A DNA stretch of 64,000 nt from Prauserella cavernicola (lineage in GTDB: Bacteria > Actinomycetota > Actinomycetes > Mycobacteriales > Pseudonocardiaceae): contig NZ_JAENJH010000001.1 in the NCBI RefSeq assembly GCF_016595675.1, forward strand, positions 372,001 to 436,000, given 5' to 3'. Shown piece by piece: positions 1-10,081 of the stretch. The position numbers were made by a program, and so were the translations under genes. Position 1 is the first letter of the stretch; the number at the start of each line of letters is the position of its first letter. The notes beneath the pieces were generated by a model. That model had not been told where the DNA came from, searched no databases, and was given only the letters and a program-made list of their open reading frames with translations.

Positions 1-884
1 ACCGGCAGGTGGGCCTCGTCGAAGCTCCGCAGCAGCTTGGGCGCCAGCCGGGCGCCGCCGTCGAGCCGCAGTTCGAGCCGGTTGCCCTCGCGCACGGCCA
101 CGGCGCCCTCCGCGATGCCGAGCCCGCGGGCCTGCGCGCGCCGCGCCTCGTCGTCGTGGTCGAACTCGAGGACGATCCGGTCGCCCGCGTGCGCGGACTT
201 GAGCCGCGCCGGGGTGTCGTCGGCGATGATCCGGCCGTGGTCGATCACCACCACCCGCTCCGCCAGCTGGTCGGCCTCCTCCAGGTAGTGGGTGGTGAGC
301 ACCATCGTGGTGCCGCGCTCGGCCCGCAACCGCCGGATGTGCTCGGCGAGGTTCGCGCGGTTCTGCGGGTCGAGTCCGGTCGAGGGCTCGTCGAGGAACA
401 ACAGCTCAGGCGCGTGGATCAGGCCCATCGCGATGTCGAGGCGCCTGCGCTGTCCTCCGGACAGCGTCGACACCACCCGGTCGGCGACCGCCTCCAGATC
501 GAGCGATGCGACGAGCTCGGCGGCCCTGCTGCGCGCCGCGCGCACGCTCATCCCGTACGCGCGGCCCTGGCTGATCAGCTCGTCGCGAGCGCGCTGGCTG
601 TGTCCCGCGCCGTTGCCCTGCCCGATGTAGCCGATGCGGTTGCGCACCCCGCGCGGATCGCGGATCACGTCGTGGCCCGCGACCTCGGCGGTGCCGGAGG
701 TCGGCCGCAGCAGGGTGGTGAGCATCCGCAGCGTCGTGGACTTCCCGGCGCCGTTCGGGCCGAGCAGGGCCACGAGCTCGCCCTCGGCGACGGAGAGGTC
801 GAGCCCCTTCACCGCCTCGACCGTCTGCCGCTTGACGGTGAAATGCCTGGTCAGTCCGCGGGTGCGGATCATGGTTGAGGTCAT
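1..884 (-). CDS. ABC transporter ATP-binding protein, DrrA-type drug exporter family (C-terminus outside window)
   Basis: Cytoplasmic ATPase subunit of an ABC-2/daunorubicin-resistance-type exporter. Read on the minus strand, the protein starts MTSTMIRTRGLTRHF and carries a Walker A (GPNGAGKST), an ABC signature (LSGGQRRRLD), a Walker B (LLFLDEPSTGLD) and an H-loop (TTHYLEEAD). After the ATPase domain comes the DrrA-like C-terminal extension, which is cut by the window edge. The start at 884 is preferred over 872 because a TAGCTT -10 box lies 7 nt upstream, which fits a leaderless transcript. The membrane partner should lie beyond the left edge. It diverges from the WYL regulator at 947, which may control it. 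The substrate cannot be read from the sequence. Confidence 0.9.
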   Translation of the reverse strand, partial: MTSTMIRTRGLTRHFTVKRQTVEAVKGLDLSVAEGELVALLGPNGAGKSTTLRMLTTLLRPTSGTAEVAGHDVIRDPRGVRNRIGYIGQGNGAGHSQRARDELISQGRAYGMSVRAARSRAAELVASLDLEAVADRVVSTLSGGQRRRLDIAMGLIHAPELLFLDEPSTGLDPQNRANLAEHIRRLRAERGTTMVLTTHYLEEADQLAERVVVIDHGRIIADDTPARLKSAHAGDRIVLEFDHDDEARRAQARGLGIAEGAVAVREGNRLELRLDGGARLAPKLLRSFDEAHLP

Positions 885-946
885 GACACCTAAGCTAGAG
901 TTCACTCCGGTCAGTTCTTGACCTCAATGGACACGAGGCTGGAGTC

Positions 947-1915
947 ATGGCGAACACGAGCGGACGGATGCTGCGGCTGCTATCGCTGCTGCAGACCCAT
1001 CGGTACTGGCCCGGCAGCGACCTCGCCGAGCGGCTCGAGGTCAGCGAACGCACCCTGCGCCGCGACATCGACCGGCTGCGCGAGCTCGGCTACCCGGTCG
1101 ACGCGAGCCGGGGCGTCGCGGGCGGCTATCAGCTCAGGTCGGGCGCGGCGATGCCACCGTTGCTGGTCGACGACGAGGAGGCCGTGGCCATCGCCGTCGG
1201 CCTGCGCACCGCGGCCGGCGGCGCGATCGACGGCATCGAGGAGGTCTCGGTCCGCGCGCTGAGCAAGGTCATCCAGGTGATGCCCCCCCGGCTGCGGCGG
1301 CGGGTCGACGCGCTGCAGGCGTTCACCGTGCCCGCGACCTTCGCGGGCGGTCCGACCGTCGACGCCACCGCGCTCACCGTCCTCGCGCAGGGCTGCCGCG
1401 ACGACGAGCGCATCCGGTTCGGCTACACGGCGCGCGACGGCGAACAGAGCACGCGGCTGGTGGAGCCGCACCGGCTGGTGTCGCTGGGGCGGCGGTGGTA
1501 CCTCGTGGCGTGGGACGCCGAGAAACACGGCTGGCGCACGTTCCGCGTCGACCGGCTCACCGAGCCGAGGGCCACCGGCGCCCGGTTCCGGCAGCGCGAG
1601 CTGCCCGGCGGTGACGCGGCGGAGTTCGTGCGGCAGCGGCTGAGCGTCGCACCGGCACAATACGAGGTGGTGCTGACCGTGCACGCACCCGCGGAGGTCG
1701 TGGAGCGCGTGGTGGGGCAGTGGGCGACGGTGGACGTTCGCGACGACGGCTCGAGCACGATGACGATGCGCGTCGACAGCTTCGAGTGGCCCGTGCTCGT
1801 GCTGGCCTCGGTGGGCGCGGAGTTCGACGTCGTCGGCCCGCCCGAGCTGCGCGACTACCTGCGCGAGACGGGGGAGCGGCTGCTCAGGGGCGCGGCGGCC
1901 CCGGTCACGTCATGA
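947..1915 (+). CDS. HTH/WYL-domain transcriptional regulator (YafY/PafC-like)
   Basis: DNA-binding regulator of 322 aa. The N-terminus is a DeoR-like winged helix (about residues 6-60, with SERTLRRDIDRLRELGYPV as the recognition region). A WYL ligand- or nucleic-acid-sensing domain follows in the middle (about 140-215), then a WCX C-terminal extension (about 235-315). A GGAG Shine-Dalgarno sits 4 nt before the ATG. It is divergent from the DrrA-type ABC ATPase with about 60 bp between the starts, so control of that exporter is a reasonable inference. The last 11 bp overlap the end of the convergent DUF5703 gene. Confidence 0.9.
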   Translation: MANTSGRMLRLLSLLQTHRYWPGSDLAERLEVSERTLRRDIDRLRELGYPVDASRGVAGGYQLRSGAAMPPLLVDDEEAVAIAVGLRTAAGGAIDGIEEVSVRALSKVIQVMPPRLRRRVDALQAFTVPATFAGGPTVDATALTVLAQGCRDDERIRFGYTARDGEQSTRLVEPHRLVSLGRRWYLVAWDAEKHGWRTFRVDRLTEPRATGARFRQRELPGGDAAEFVRQRLSVAPAQYEVVLTVHAPAEVVERVVGQWATVDVRDDGSSTMTMRVDSFEWPVLVLASVGAEFDVVGPPELRDYLRETGERLLRGAAAPVTS

Positions 1916-2129
1916 GACCCGGCAGGCCCACCGCGGCGCGGCTGCGCCGCCTGCGGAGCCACACCCGGCGCGTCCCGTCGGAGTAGAGGCGGACGTTGGA
2001 CAGTTCCCAGCCGGAGAACTCGGCCTGGATGGAGAGCTGGACGGCGGCGGTGACTCGGGACAGGCCGGGCGGCAGGTGCACCCGCCGGTATTCCCAGTCC
2101 TCGTCGACCACCGCTTCCGCGTTGGTCAT
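1905..2129 (-). CDS. DUF5703 family small protein
   Basis: A 74-aa protein matching the actinobacterial DUF5703 pattern: an N-terminal DWEYRRVHLPPG block, a central AEFSGWEL block, and the C-terminal LYSDGTRRVWLRRR. Function is unknown. It has no signal peptide or membrane segment and a strongly basic C-terminus. Its ATG overlaps the stop of the upstream lipoprotein gene (ATGA), so the two are translationally coupled. The tail runs 11 bp into the 3' end of the WYL regulator on the other strand. Confidence 0.85.
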   Translation of the reverse strand: MTNAEAVVDEDWEYRRVHLPPGLSRVTAAVQLSIQAEFSGWELSNVRLYSDGTRRVWLRRRRSRAAVGLPGLMT

Positions 2130-3139
2130 GGGGCGATCACCTGGATCCCTTCTCCGGCTCCCGAACCGACGACGACCCGTGACGTCTGTTCGTCGACGGT
2201 AACCGAATTCGGCTGCCGAACGGTGGGCAGCCGGAACTTTTCCGTGGGTTCACCTCCACGCATGTCGAAGCCGACCACCTCGTTGCGCTCCGTGAGCGTC
2301 ACCCACGCGACGTGCCGTTTCTCGTCGTAGGCCAGGCCATAGATGCCGCCGGGAACCGGGTAGCGCTGGCGCAGCAGCAGCGGGTCCGCGCCGAAGGCGA
2401 GCAGACCGCCGCCCCGGGTGTCGGCGACGAGCACGCGCCCGAAGGCGTCCACGACGGCGTTGGTCGCGCCGTCGCCCGCCCGCAGTCCCTCCTGAATGCT
2501 GCCGTCCGCGAGGTCCACGGTGAACAGAGCCGTGCGCAGGCGGTCGAGCACGACGGTCGCGTCGCCGGAGACGAGCACGTCGTCGGCGCTGTAGAGGCTG
2601 CCGGTGATCGTCTTCTGCACCTGGTCGCCCTCGAGCACCTCGACGGCCTTGCGGTCGCGGACCGCGACCAGCGTCTGCCCGTCGCGCACCGCGGTCGCCG
2701 CGGGCTCGCCGTCAACGTCGACGGTGCTGACCTCGCCGCTCGGCACCGAGATCCGTGCCAGCGTGCCCGCCCTGGGCAGGCTGGCGAGCACCGCGCCGTC
2801 GACGGGCGTCAGCTCGGCGGCAGGCCCCGGCAGCTCGACGGTCCTGGGCTTCGCCTTGAGGTCGTCGAGGTCGTAGAGCAGCACCGACGCGGGCTCGGAC
2901 ACCGCCGCCACAAGCGTGCGGCCGGCCGTCACCATGCTCGTGACGTCGGCGCGCTGCGGCACGACCTGCCCGGCGGGCTCGGCCGTGGGGTCGGGTGAGG
3001 TGGCGGCCACGGCCGCGGTGGGGTTCTGCACGACCTGGAGGTCGTCACCCCCGCCGCCCTCCGACGAGCAGCCACTGACCAGCATCGCGCCGGCCACGGC
3101 CACGACGGCGAGCCGGCGCGCACGGTGGGCGGGAATCAC
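2126..3139 (-). CDS. Secreted lipoprotein with beta-propeller (YncE/NHL-like) repeats
   Basis: A 337-aa lipoprotein. The N-terminus has basic residues, a hydrophobic stretch and a lipobox (LVSGC, Cys near residue 25), followed by a Gly/Ser/Asp-rich linker. The rest consists of repeated blades such as VLVADTRGGGLLAFGADP and VAWVTLTERNEVVGFDMRGG, typical of YncE- or NHL-type propellers. The likely location is the outer face of the membrane and the function is unknown. The GTG start is preceded by GGAGG. It is translationally coupled to the DUF5703 gene, a pairing I recall from other actinomycetes. Confidence 0.82.
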   Translation of the reverse strand: MIPAHRARRLAVVAVAGAMLVSGCSSEGGGGDDLQVVQNPTAAVAATSPDPTAEPAGQVVPQRADVTSMVTAGRTLVAAVSEPASVLLYDLDDLKAKPRTVELPGPAAELTPVDGAVLASLPRAGTLARISVPSGEVSTVDVDGEPAATAVRDGQTLVAVRDRKAVEVLEGDQVQKTITGSLYSADDVLVSGDATVVLDRLRTALFTVDLADGSIQEGLRAGDGATNAVVDAFGRVLVADTRGGGLLAFGADPLLLRQRYPVPGGIYGLAYDEKRHVAWVTLTERNEVVGFDMRGGEPTEKFRLPTVRQPNSVTVDEQTSRVVVGSGAGEGIQVIAP

Positions 3140-3207
3140 ACAGCCTCCGAGAGAAACGAGCGGTTACCTACAGCATCCCGCAGGTTGATGGTGCCGTCAC
3201 GTGCCCG

Positions 3208-4170
3208 TTACCTGGGCCACCGTTCGGGATAGCCGAGCTCGATCGAGCTGACGTCGTCCAGCGCCGCCCTGATCGCGATCGGCAGCGTGAGCTCCTCGGC
3301 CGCCAGCGAGCCGGACAGCTGACCCGTGTCGCGGGCGCCGACCACCGGGGCGACCACCCCGGGCCGGTCCCTGATCCACGCCAGCGCCACCGCCAGCGGC
3401 GACGTGCCCAGTCCGTCGGCGGCCGTGGCGACGGCCTCGACGATGCGGCTCGCGCGCTCGGTGCGGTGGTGCTCGACGTAGCCCGCGTAGGTGGCCGAGG
3501 CGCCGCGCGAGTCGGCGGGCGTGCCGGTCCGGTACTTGCCGGTGAGCACGCCGCGACCCAGCGGCGCCCAGGGCAGCAGGCCGATGCCGTGGTGCGACGC
3601 GGCGGGTACCACTTCGCGTTCGACGCCGCGCTCCAGCAGCGAGTACTCGACCTGCGTCGAGACGATCCGGTGCGGGCGCAGCGCCGCCGCCGTCGCCAGC
3701 TGCCAGCCGCAGTAGTTCGCCACTCCGGCGTAGCGGACCTTGCCGGTGGTCACCGCGAAGTCCAGCGCCGAGAGCGTCTCCTCGATCGGCACGGTGTGGT
3801 CCCAGGCGTGCAGCTGCCAGAGGTCGAGGTGGTCGACGCCGAGCCTGCGCAGCGAACCCTCCAGCGCCGACAGCAGCGCTCCGCGCGAGGCGCCGCCGCC
3901 GAACGGGCCCTCGGTGCGCCGGGCGACCGCCTTGGTGGCCAGCACGATGTCCTCACGCGGGACCAGGTCGGCGAGCAGCGACCCCAGGATCCGCTCGCCC
4001 TCGCCCTCGGCGTAGATGTCGGCGGAGTCCACCAGGGTGCCGCCCGCGTCCACGAACGCCACGAGCTGGTTGGCTGCCTCTTCCGAGTCGGTCAGGGTTC
4101 CCCAGGACATGGTCCCCAGGGCCATGCGGGACACCTTCAGTCCGGAGGTGCCGAGCGGGCGGCTTTCCAT
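3208..4170 (-). CDS. Aldo/keto reductase
   Basis: NADPH-dependent oxidoreductase with the aldo/keto reductase TIM barrel, 320 aa. Visible family features are the opening MESRPLGTSGLKVSRMALG, the catalytic-Asp/Tyr region VDSADIYAEGEGE, the Lys/His region (DHLDLWQLHAWD) and the C-terminal cofactor segment VVAPVVGARDTGQLSGSL. The start at 4170 gives the usual family N-terminus. The frame stays open upstream, but that stretch has no homology and runs into the promoter of the LLM gene. A GGGTGGG Shine-Dalgarno-like sequence precedes the ATG. The substrate is unknown. Confidence 0.92.
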   Translation of the reverse strand: MESRPLGTSGLKVSRMALGTMSWGTLTDSEEAANQLVAFVDAGGTLVDSADIYAEGEGERILGSLLADLVPREDIVLATKAVARRTEGPFGGGASRGALLSALEGSLRRLGVDHLDLWQLHAWDHTVPIEETLSALDFAVTTGKVRYAGVANYCGWQLATAAALRPHRIVSTQVEYSLLERGVEREVVPAASHHGIGLLPWAPLGRGVLTGKYRTGTPADSRGASATYAGYVEHHRTERASRIVEAVATAADGLGTSPLAVALAWIRDRPGVVAPVVGARDTGQLSGSLAAEELTLPIAIRAALDDVSSIELGYPERWPR

Positions 4171-4255
4171 GAGTGCCCACCCTATCGACCGGCGCCGCGC
4201 GCTCTTGACGAAGGCAAGTGAGCGCGCGATCAACCGCCCGATAGTGTCGGCGACC

Positions 4256-5302
4256 GTGCGATTGGGACTGAATCTCGGATATTGGGGCGCGGGCAACGAC
4301 GCGTCGAACTTGGCGCTCGCCAAGCATGCCGACACCCTGGGCTACTCGGTGGTCTGGGCTGCGGAGGCGTACGGATCAGACGCGCCCACGGTGCTCGCGT
4401 GGATCGCCGCGCAGACCGAGCACATCGACGTCGGCAGCGCTGTTCTGCAGATCCCCGCGCGGACGCCCGCGGCCACGGCGATGACCGCCGCGACGCTCGA
4501 CTCGCTCTCCGGCGGCCGCTTCCGGCTCGGGCTCGGCGTGTCGGGCCCGCAGGTGTCCGAGGGCTGGCACGGCGTGCGGTTCGGCTCGCCGCTGGGCCGC
4601 ACCCGCGAGTACGTCGACATCGTGCGGATGGCGCTGCGGCGCGAGCGGGTCCGCTACGAGGGCAGGCACTTCGAGCTGCCACTGCCCGACGGTCCCGGCA
4701 AGTCGCTGGCGCTGACCGTGCACCCGGTCCGCGACCACATTCCCACCTACCTGGCCGCGATCGGACCTCGCAACCTGGAGCTGACCGGCGAGATCGCCGA
4801 CGGCTGGCTGCCCGTGTTCTTCTCGCCGCAGCACGCGGGCGAGCAGCTCGCGCACGTGCGCGCGGGTGCCGAGAAGGCGGGCCGCGACCTCGCGGACTTC
4901 GACATCGCACCCACCGTCCCGCTCGTCACCGGCGACGACTGGCGGGCCTGTGCCGACGCCGTGCGCGCCTACGCCGCGCTGTACCTGGGCGGCATGGGCA
5001 GCAAGGACAAGAACTTCTACAACCAGCTCGCCTGCCGCATGGGCTTCGAGGCCGAAGCCGCGCAGGTGCAGGAGAAGTACCTCGCCAAGGACTACGTGGG
5101 CGCGATGGCCGCGGTGCCGCTCGAGTTCGTCGACGCCACCTCGCTGCTCGGCCCGAAGGAACGCATCGCCGAGCGCATGACCGCCTTCGCCGAAGCGGGC
5201 GTCACCACGCTGACCACCGCCATCTACGCCGCCGACGCGGAGGAAGGCGCGGCCGCGCTGCGCACCGCGGTCGACGCGCTGGAACTGGCCGGGGTGGCGT
5301 GA
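4256..5302 (+). CDS. LLM-class, probably F420-dependent oxidoreductase
   Basis: A 348-aa luciferase-like monooxygenase-fold protein of the type that uses coenzyme F420 in actinobacteria. The opening [16 protein letters not shown], the [23 protein letters not shown] block and the [14 protein letters not shown] block are characteristic. The GTG at 4256 is chosen because a TAGTGT -10 box ends 8 nt before it, which suggests a leaderless transcript. A GTG at 4244 is an alternative. Its stop overlaps the ATG of uppP (TGATG), so the two genes are coupled. The substrate is not known. Confidence 0.88.
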   Translation: MRLGLNLGYWGAGNDASNLALAKHADTLGYSVVWAAEAYGSDAPTVLAWIAAQTEHIDVGSAVLQIPARTPAATAMTAATLDSLSGGRFRLGLGVSGPQVSEGWHGVRFGSPLGRTREYVDIVRMALRRERVRYEGRHFELPLPDGPGKSLALTVHPVRDHIPTYLAAIGPRNLELTGEIADGWLPVFFSPQHAGEQLAHVRAGAEKAGRDLADFDIAPTVPLVTGDDWRACADAVRAYAALYLGGMGSKDKNFYNQLACRMGFEAEAAQVQEKYLAKDYVGAMAAVPLEFVDATSLLGPKERIAERMTAFAEAGVTTLTTAIYAADAEEGAAALRTAVDALELAGVA

Positions 5303-6141
5303 TGGGCTGGTTCGAAGCACTGGTCCTCGGTCTCGTCCAGGGCCTGACCGAGTTCCTGCCCATCTCCTCCAGCGCCCACCTGCGGGTCACGGCGGCGTTC
5401 GCGGGCTGGGGCGACCCGGGCGCGGCGTTCACCGCGGTGACGCAGATCGGTACGGAGCTGGCCGTGCTGCTGTACTTCAGCCGCAAGATCGGCCGCATCC
5501 TCAGCGCCTGGTGGAAGTCGCTCTACCAGCGCGAGTACCGGAGCGACCCGTACGCGCGGATGGGCTGGCTGATCATCATCGGCTCGGTCCCGATCGCCGT
5601 GCTGGGCCTGCTGTTCGAGAGCCAGATCGAGAACACGTTCCGCGACCTGCGCCTCACCGCGGCCATGCTGATCATCTTCGGCCTGCTCCTGCTGCTGGCC
5701 GACCGGATCGGGTCACAGCAGCGCGATCTCGACCACCTCACGGTCAAGCACGGCCTGACGTTCGGGTTCTTCCAGGCTCTCGCGCTGATCCCCGGCGTCT
5801 CGCGTTCGGGCGGGACGGTGACCGGTGGGTTGTTCCTCGGCTACAAGCGCGCCGAGGCCGCCGAGTACTCGTTCCTGCTGGCCGTGCCCGCCGTCATGGC
5901 TTCGGGGCTCTACCAGCTCACCGACATCGCGGGCGGACAGGGACCGGCGTGGGGGCCGACCATCCTGGCGACGGTCGTGGCGTTCGGCGTCGGCTACGCC
6001 GTGATCGCCTGGTTGATGGCCTACATCAAGAAGAACAGCTTCACACCGTTCGTGATCTACCGCGTCGCGCTCGGTGTCCTGCTGCTCATCCTGGTGTTCA
6101 CCGGCGTGCTCGACCCCAACGCGGGGCCGACCGGGTCGTAG
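5302..6141 (+). CDS. uppP: Undecaprenyl-diphosphatase UppP (BacA family)
   Basis: Integral membrane phosphatase of 279 aa that dephosphorylates undecaprenyl pyrophosphate to recycle the cell-wall lipid carrier. Loss or excess of such enzymes alters bacitracin susceptibility in other species. The two family signatures are present: the Glu-rich motif [11 protein letters not shown] (E17, S22-24, H26) and the PGVSRSGGT motif (about 164-172) with its catalytic Arg. Several hydrophobic helices fill the rest. Translation is coupled to the LLM oxidoreductase by a one-base overlap. Confidence 0.95.
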   Translation: MGWFEALVLGLVQGLTEFLPISSSAHLRVTAAFAGWGDPGAAFTAVTQIGTELAVLLYFSRKIGRILSAWWKSLYQREYRSDPYARMGWLIIIGSVPIAVLGLLFESQIENTFRDLRLTAAMLIIFGLLLLLADRIGSQQRDLDHLTVKHGLTFGFFQALALIPGVSRSGGTVTGGLFLGYKRAEAAEYSFLLAVPAVMASGLYQLTDIAGGQGPAWGPTILATVVAFGVGYAVIAWLMAYIKKNSFTPFVIYRVALGVLLLILVFTGVLDPNAGPTGS

Positions 6142-6160
6142 GAACCCGTAGGGTGGCCGT

Positions 6161-6877
6161 GTGGCAACTGTGATTCTGCTGCGACACGGCCGCTCCACGG
6201 CGAACGGTTCCGGCGTGCTCGCCGGGCGCACCCCGAAGGTCGGACTCGACGACCGGGGCCGCGCCCAGGCCGAAGCGCTGGTCGACCGACTGGCCGCGGT
6301 GCCGCTCGCGGCGCTGGTCTCGTCCCCGCTGCTGCGCTGCAAGCAGACGGTCGCTCCGCTGGCCAAAGCGCGCGAGCTCGACCGGCTCGCCGAGCCGCGC
6401 CTGTCCGAAGTGGACTACGGCGACTGGACCGGCAGGGAGCTCAAGACGCTGGCGAAGGAACCGCTGTGGCGGGTCGTGCAGGCGCATCCGTCGGCGGCGG
6501 TGTTCCCCGGCGGGGAAGGGCTGGCGACCGTGCAGGCGCGCGCCGTCGCCGCCGTGCGCGAGCACGACGCGCGGATCTCCGCGGAGCACGGCGACCACGC
6601 GGTGTGGGTGCTGTGCAGCCACGGCGACGTGATCAAGTCGGTGCTGGCCGACGCGCTCGGCCAGCACCTCGACGGCTTCCAGCGCATCGTCGTGGACCCC
6701 GGCTCGCTGTCGGTGGTGCGCTACACCGAGACCCGACCGTTCGTGCTGCGCGTGAACGACCTCGGTGGAGACCTCTCCGGCATCGTGCCGCCGGAGCCCA
6801 AGAAGCGGCGCACGAGCAAGAAACAGAGCTCCGACGCCGACGTCGGAGGGTCGACGGGACGAAAGGGACGATCGTGA
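6161..6877 (+). CDS. Histidine phosphatase, MSMEG_4193-type
   Basis: A 238-aa member of the phosphoglycerate-mutase-like histidine phosphatase superfamily. The catalytic LLRHG motif has its phospho-acceptor His at residue 9, and the second His is in CSHGD (H154). The Lys/Arg/Ser-rich tail after residue 215 is typical of the MSMEG_4193 subgroup. The GTG start follows a TAGGGT box by 6 nt, so it is probably leaderless. In many actinobacteria this gene is followed directly by DUF3090 and SCO1664-like genes. Here those lie about 21 kb away (27831-29229). The stop overlaps the GTG of the M3 peptidase (GTGA). Confidence 0.9.
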   Translation: MATVILLRHGRSTANGSGVLAGRTPKVGLDDRGRAQAEALVDRLAAVPLAALVSSPLLRCKQTVAPLAKARELDRLAEPRLSEVDYGDWTGRELKTLAKEPLWRVVQAHPSAAVFPGGEGLATVQARAVAAVREHDARISAEHGDHAVWVLCSHGDVIKSVLADALGQHLDGFQRIVVDPGSLSVVRYTETRPFVLRVNDLGGDLSGIVPPEPKKRRTSKKQSSDADVGGSTGRKGRS

Positions 6878-8934
6878 CCACCCAGGAGAACCCGCTGCTG
6901 GCGGCGAGCGAGCTGCCCTTCGGGCTACCCCCGTTCGGCCGGATCGCCGACGAGCACTACCGGCCCGCGTTCGAGGTGGGCATGGCCGAGCACAAGGCCG
7001 AGGTCGAGGCGATCGCGGGCGACCCGGAGGCGCCGACGTTCGACAACACCATCGTCGCTCTGGAGCGCGCCGGCAGGCTGCTCGGCCGCGTGTCGTCGGT
7101 GTTCTTCAACCTCACCGGCGCCCACACCAACGACACGCTGCAGGCGGTGCAGGCCGAGATCGCGCCGAAACTGGCCGCGCACTCCGACGCCATCCACCTA
7201 GACCCCCGCCTGTTCGCGCGGGTCGAGCAGCTGTGGCAGCAGCGGGACTCGCTCGACCTCGACGCCGAGCAGCGGTGGCTGCTGCGCCGCTACCACCTGG
7301 ACTTCCAGCGTGCGGGCGCCGGACTCGACGAGCAGGCCCAGACCCGGCTGCGGGCGCTCAACGAGGAACTGTCCACGCTGCAGACCCGTTTCCAGGACAA
7401 CCTGCTCAGCGACACCAACGACCTCGCCGTCGTGGTGTCCACTCGCGACGAGCTGGCCGGGCTCTCCGACGACGCGATCGCCTCGGCCGCCGAGGCGGCC
7501 ACCGCGCGGGGCGAGGACGGCAAGTACCTGATCAAGCTGGGGCTGCCCACCGCGCAGCCCGCGCTGGCGTCGCTGCACGACCGGTCGCTGCGCGAGCGGG
7601 TGTTCCGCGCGTCGAGCTCCCGGGGCAACCGCGGCAACGAGCACGACAACTCGGGCGTGCTGGCGCGCATCGCGGCGCTGCGCGCCGAGCGTGCCGCGCT
7701 GTTCGGGCATCCGCACCACGCCGCCTACGTGATCGAGGACCAGACCGCGAAGACCTCCGACGCCGCGCTGGCGCTGCTGCACCGGCTCGCGCCCGTCGCC
7801 GCCGGGAACGCGCAGACCGACGCCGAGGAGCTGCAGCGCGAGATCACCGAGTCCGGTGCGGACTTCACGCTCCAGCCCTGGGACTGGGCCTACTACGCCG
7901 AGCGCGTGCGGCGCCGCCGCTACGACCTCGACGACGCCGAGCTGCGCCCCTACTTCGAGCTGGAGCGCGTGCTCGTCGACGGCGTCTTCTTCGCCGCGGG
8001 CAAGCTCTACGGGCTGAGCTTCGCCGAGCGGACCGACCTGTCCGGCTACCACCCCGACGTGCGCGTGTGGGAGGTGTCGGACGCCGACGGCAGCCCGCTG
8101 GGCCTGTTCCTCGGCGACTACTACACACGTGACTCCAAGCGCGGCGGCGCGTGGATGAGCACGTTCGTGGACCAGTCGCGGTTGCTGGGGGAGCGGCCGG
8201 TGGTGGTGAACAACCTCAACATCGCCAAGCCGCCCGCGGGGGAGCCGACGCTGCTCACCTTCGACGAGGTGACCACGGCCTTCCACGAGTTCGGGCACGC
8301 GCTGCACGGGCTGCTCTCCGACGTCGCCCACCCGTCGTTCTCGGGCACGAGCGTGCCGCGCGACTTCGTGGAGTTCCCCTCGCAGGTCAACGAGATGTGG
8401 GTGCTGTGGCCCGAGGTGCTGGCCAACTACGCGCGCCACCACTCGACCGGTGAGCCGCTGCCCGCACGGCTCGTGGAGCGGCTGGAGGAGTCGCGCCAGT
8501 ACGGCGAGGGCTTCTCGACCACCGAGTACCTCGCCGCGGCTCTGCTCGACCTGTCCTGGCACCTGATCGGCCCGGACACCGACGTCTCCGGTGTCAAGGA
8601 TGTCCAGCGGTTCGAGGCCGAGGCACTGGAGAAGGCGGGCGTCGCGCTGGAGACCGTGCCGCCGCGCTACCGCAGCACCTACTTCGCGCACATCTTCACC
8701 AGCGGCTACGCGGCGGGCTACTACTCCTACATCTGGAGCGAGGTGCTCGACGCCGACTCGGTGGAGTGGTTCCGCGAGAACGGCGGCCTCACCCGGGCCA
8801 ACGGCGACCACTACCGGCGCGAGCTGCTGGCCCGCGGAGGCAGCGTGGACGCGATGGAGGCCTTCCGCGCCTTCCGCGGCCGCGACCCGGAAATCGGCCC
8901 CCTCCTCACGCGCCGAGGCCTCACCGACGCCTGA
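6874..8934 (+). CDS. M3 family metallopeptidase (peptidyl-dipeptidase Dcp/oligopeptidase A type)
   Basis: Cytoplasmic zinc peptidase of 686 aa that cleaves oligopeptides. The M3 zinc site HEFGH lies at residues 471-475 (family pattern HEFGHxxH, present as HEFGHALH). The long helical N-terminal domain begins FGLPPFGRIADEHYRPAFE, as in Dcp-like enzymes, and there is no signal peptide. The GTG start overlaps the preceding stop, and GAAAGGGA serves as the Shine-Dalgarno. It separates the histidine phosphatase from its usual DUF3090 neighbour and is followed by a perfect 53-bp hairpin repeat. Confidence 0.94.
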   Translation: MTTQENPLLAASELPFGLPPFGRIADEHYRPAFEVGMAEHKAEVEAIAGDPEAPTFDNTIVALERAGRLLGRVSSVFFNLTGAHTNDTLQAVQAEIAPKLAAHSDAIHLDPRLFARVEQLWQQRDSLDLDAEQRWLLRRYHLDFQRAGAGLDEQAQTRLRALNEELSTLQTRFQDNLLSDTNDLAVVVSTRDELAGLSDDAIASAAEAATARGEDGKYLIKLGLPTAQPALASLHDRSLRERVFRASSSRGNRGNEHDNSGVLARIAALRAERAALFGHPHHAAYVIEDQTAKTSDAALALLHRLAPVAAGNAQTDAEELQREITESGADFTLQPWDWAYYAERVRRRRYDLDDAELRPYFELERVLVDGVFFAAGKLYGLSFAERTDLSGYHPDVRVWEVSDADGSPLGLFLGDYYTRDSKRGGAWMSTFVDQSRLLGERPVVVNNLNIAKPPAGEPTLLTFDEVTTAFHEFGHALHGLLSDVAHPSFSGTSVPRDFVEFPSQVNEMWVLWPEVLANYARHHSTGEPLPARLVERLEESRQYGEGFSTTEYLAAALLDLSWHLIGPDTDVSGVKDVQRFEAEALEKAGVALETVPPRYRSTYFAHIFTSGYAAGYYSYIWSEVLDADSVEWFRENGGLTRANGDHYRRELLARGGSVDAMEAFRAFRGRDPEIGPLLTRRGLTDA

Positions 8935-8942
8935 CCCCGGAT

Positions 8943-8995
8943 GCGGTGAAGGGCACCTTCCGTGCGTTCAATGCACGGAAGGTGCCCTTCACCGC
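8943..8995. repeat. 53-bp perfect hairpin repeat, copy 1
   Basis: Two 23-bp arms with perfect complementarity flank the 7-nt loop GTTCAAT. The outer 17 bp of the stem begin GCGGTGAAGGGCACCTT. It lies between the convergent ends of the M3 peptidase and mdh. A second copy occurs at 43543-43595 in opposite orientation, with the same loop and compensatory changes in three stem base pairs. It could act as a bidirectional terminator, but no T-tract follows. Confidence 0.9.
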
Positions 8996-9012
8996 GGGTG
9001 GAGCGTGGCGGC

Positions 9013-10044
<1,032 letters not shown>

Positions 10045-10081
10045 TTATCGGCCGCTGGTCCACCCGGGTGGGTGCGTCGCC

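Noticed and set aside
7198-8811. A 1.6-kb minus-strand frame
   Set aside because: It is fully antisense to the M3 peptidase gene including its HEFGH site and has no recognisable domain.
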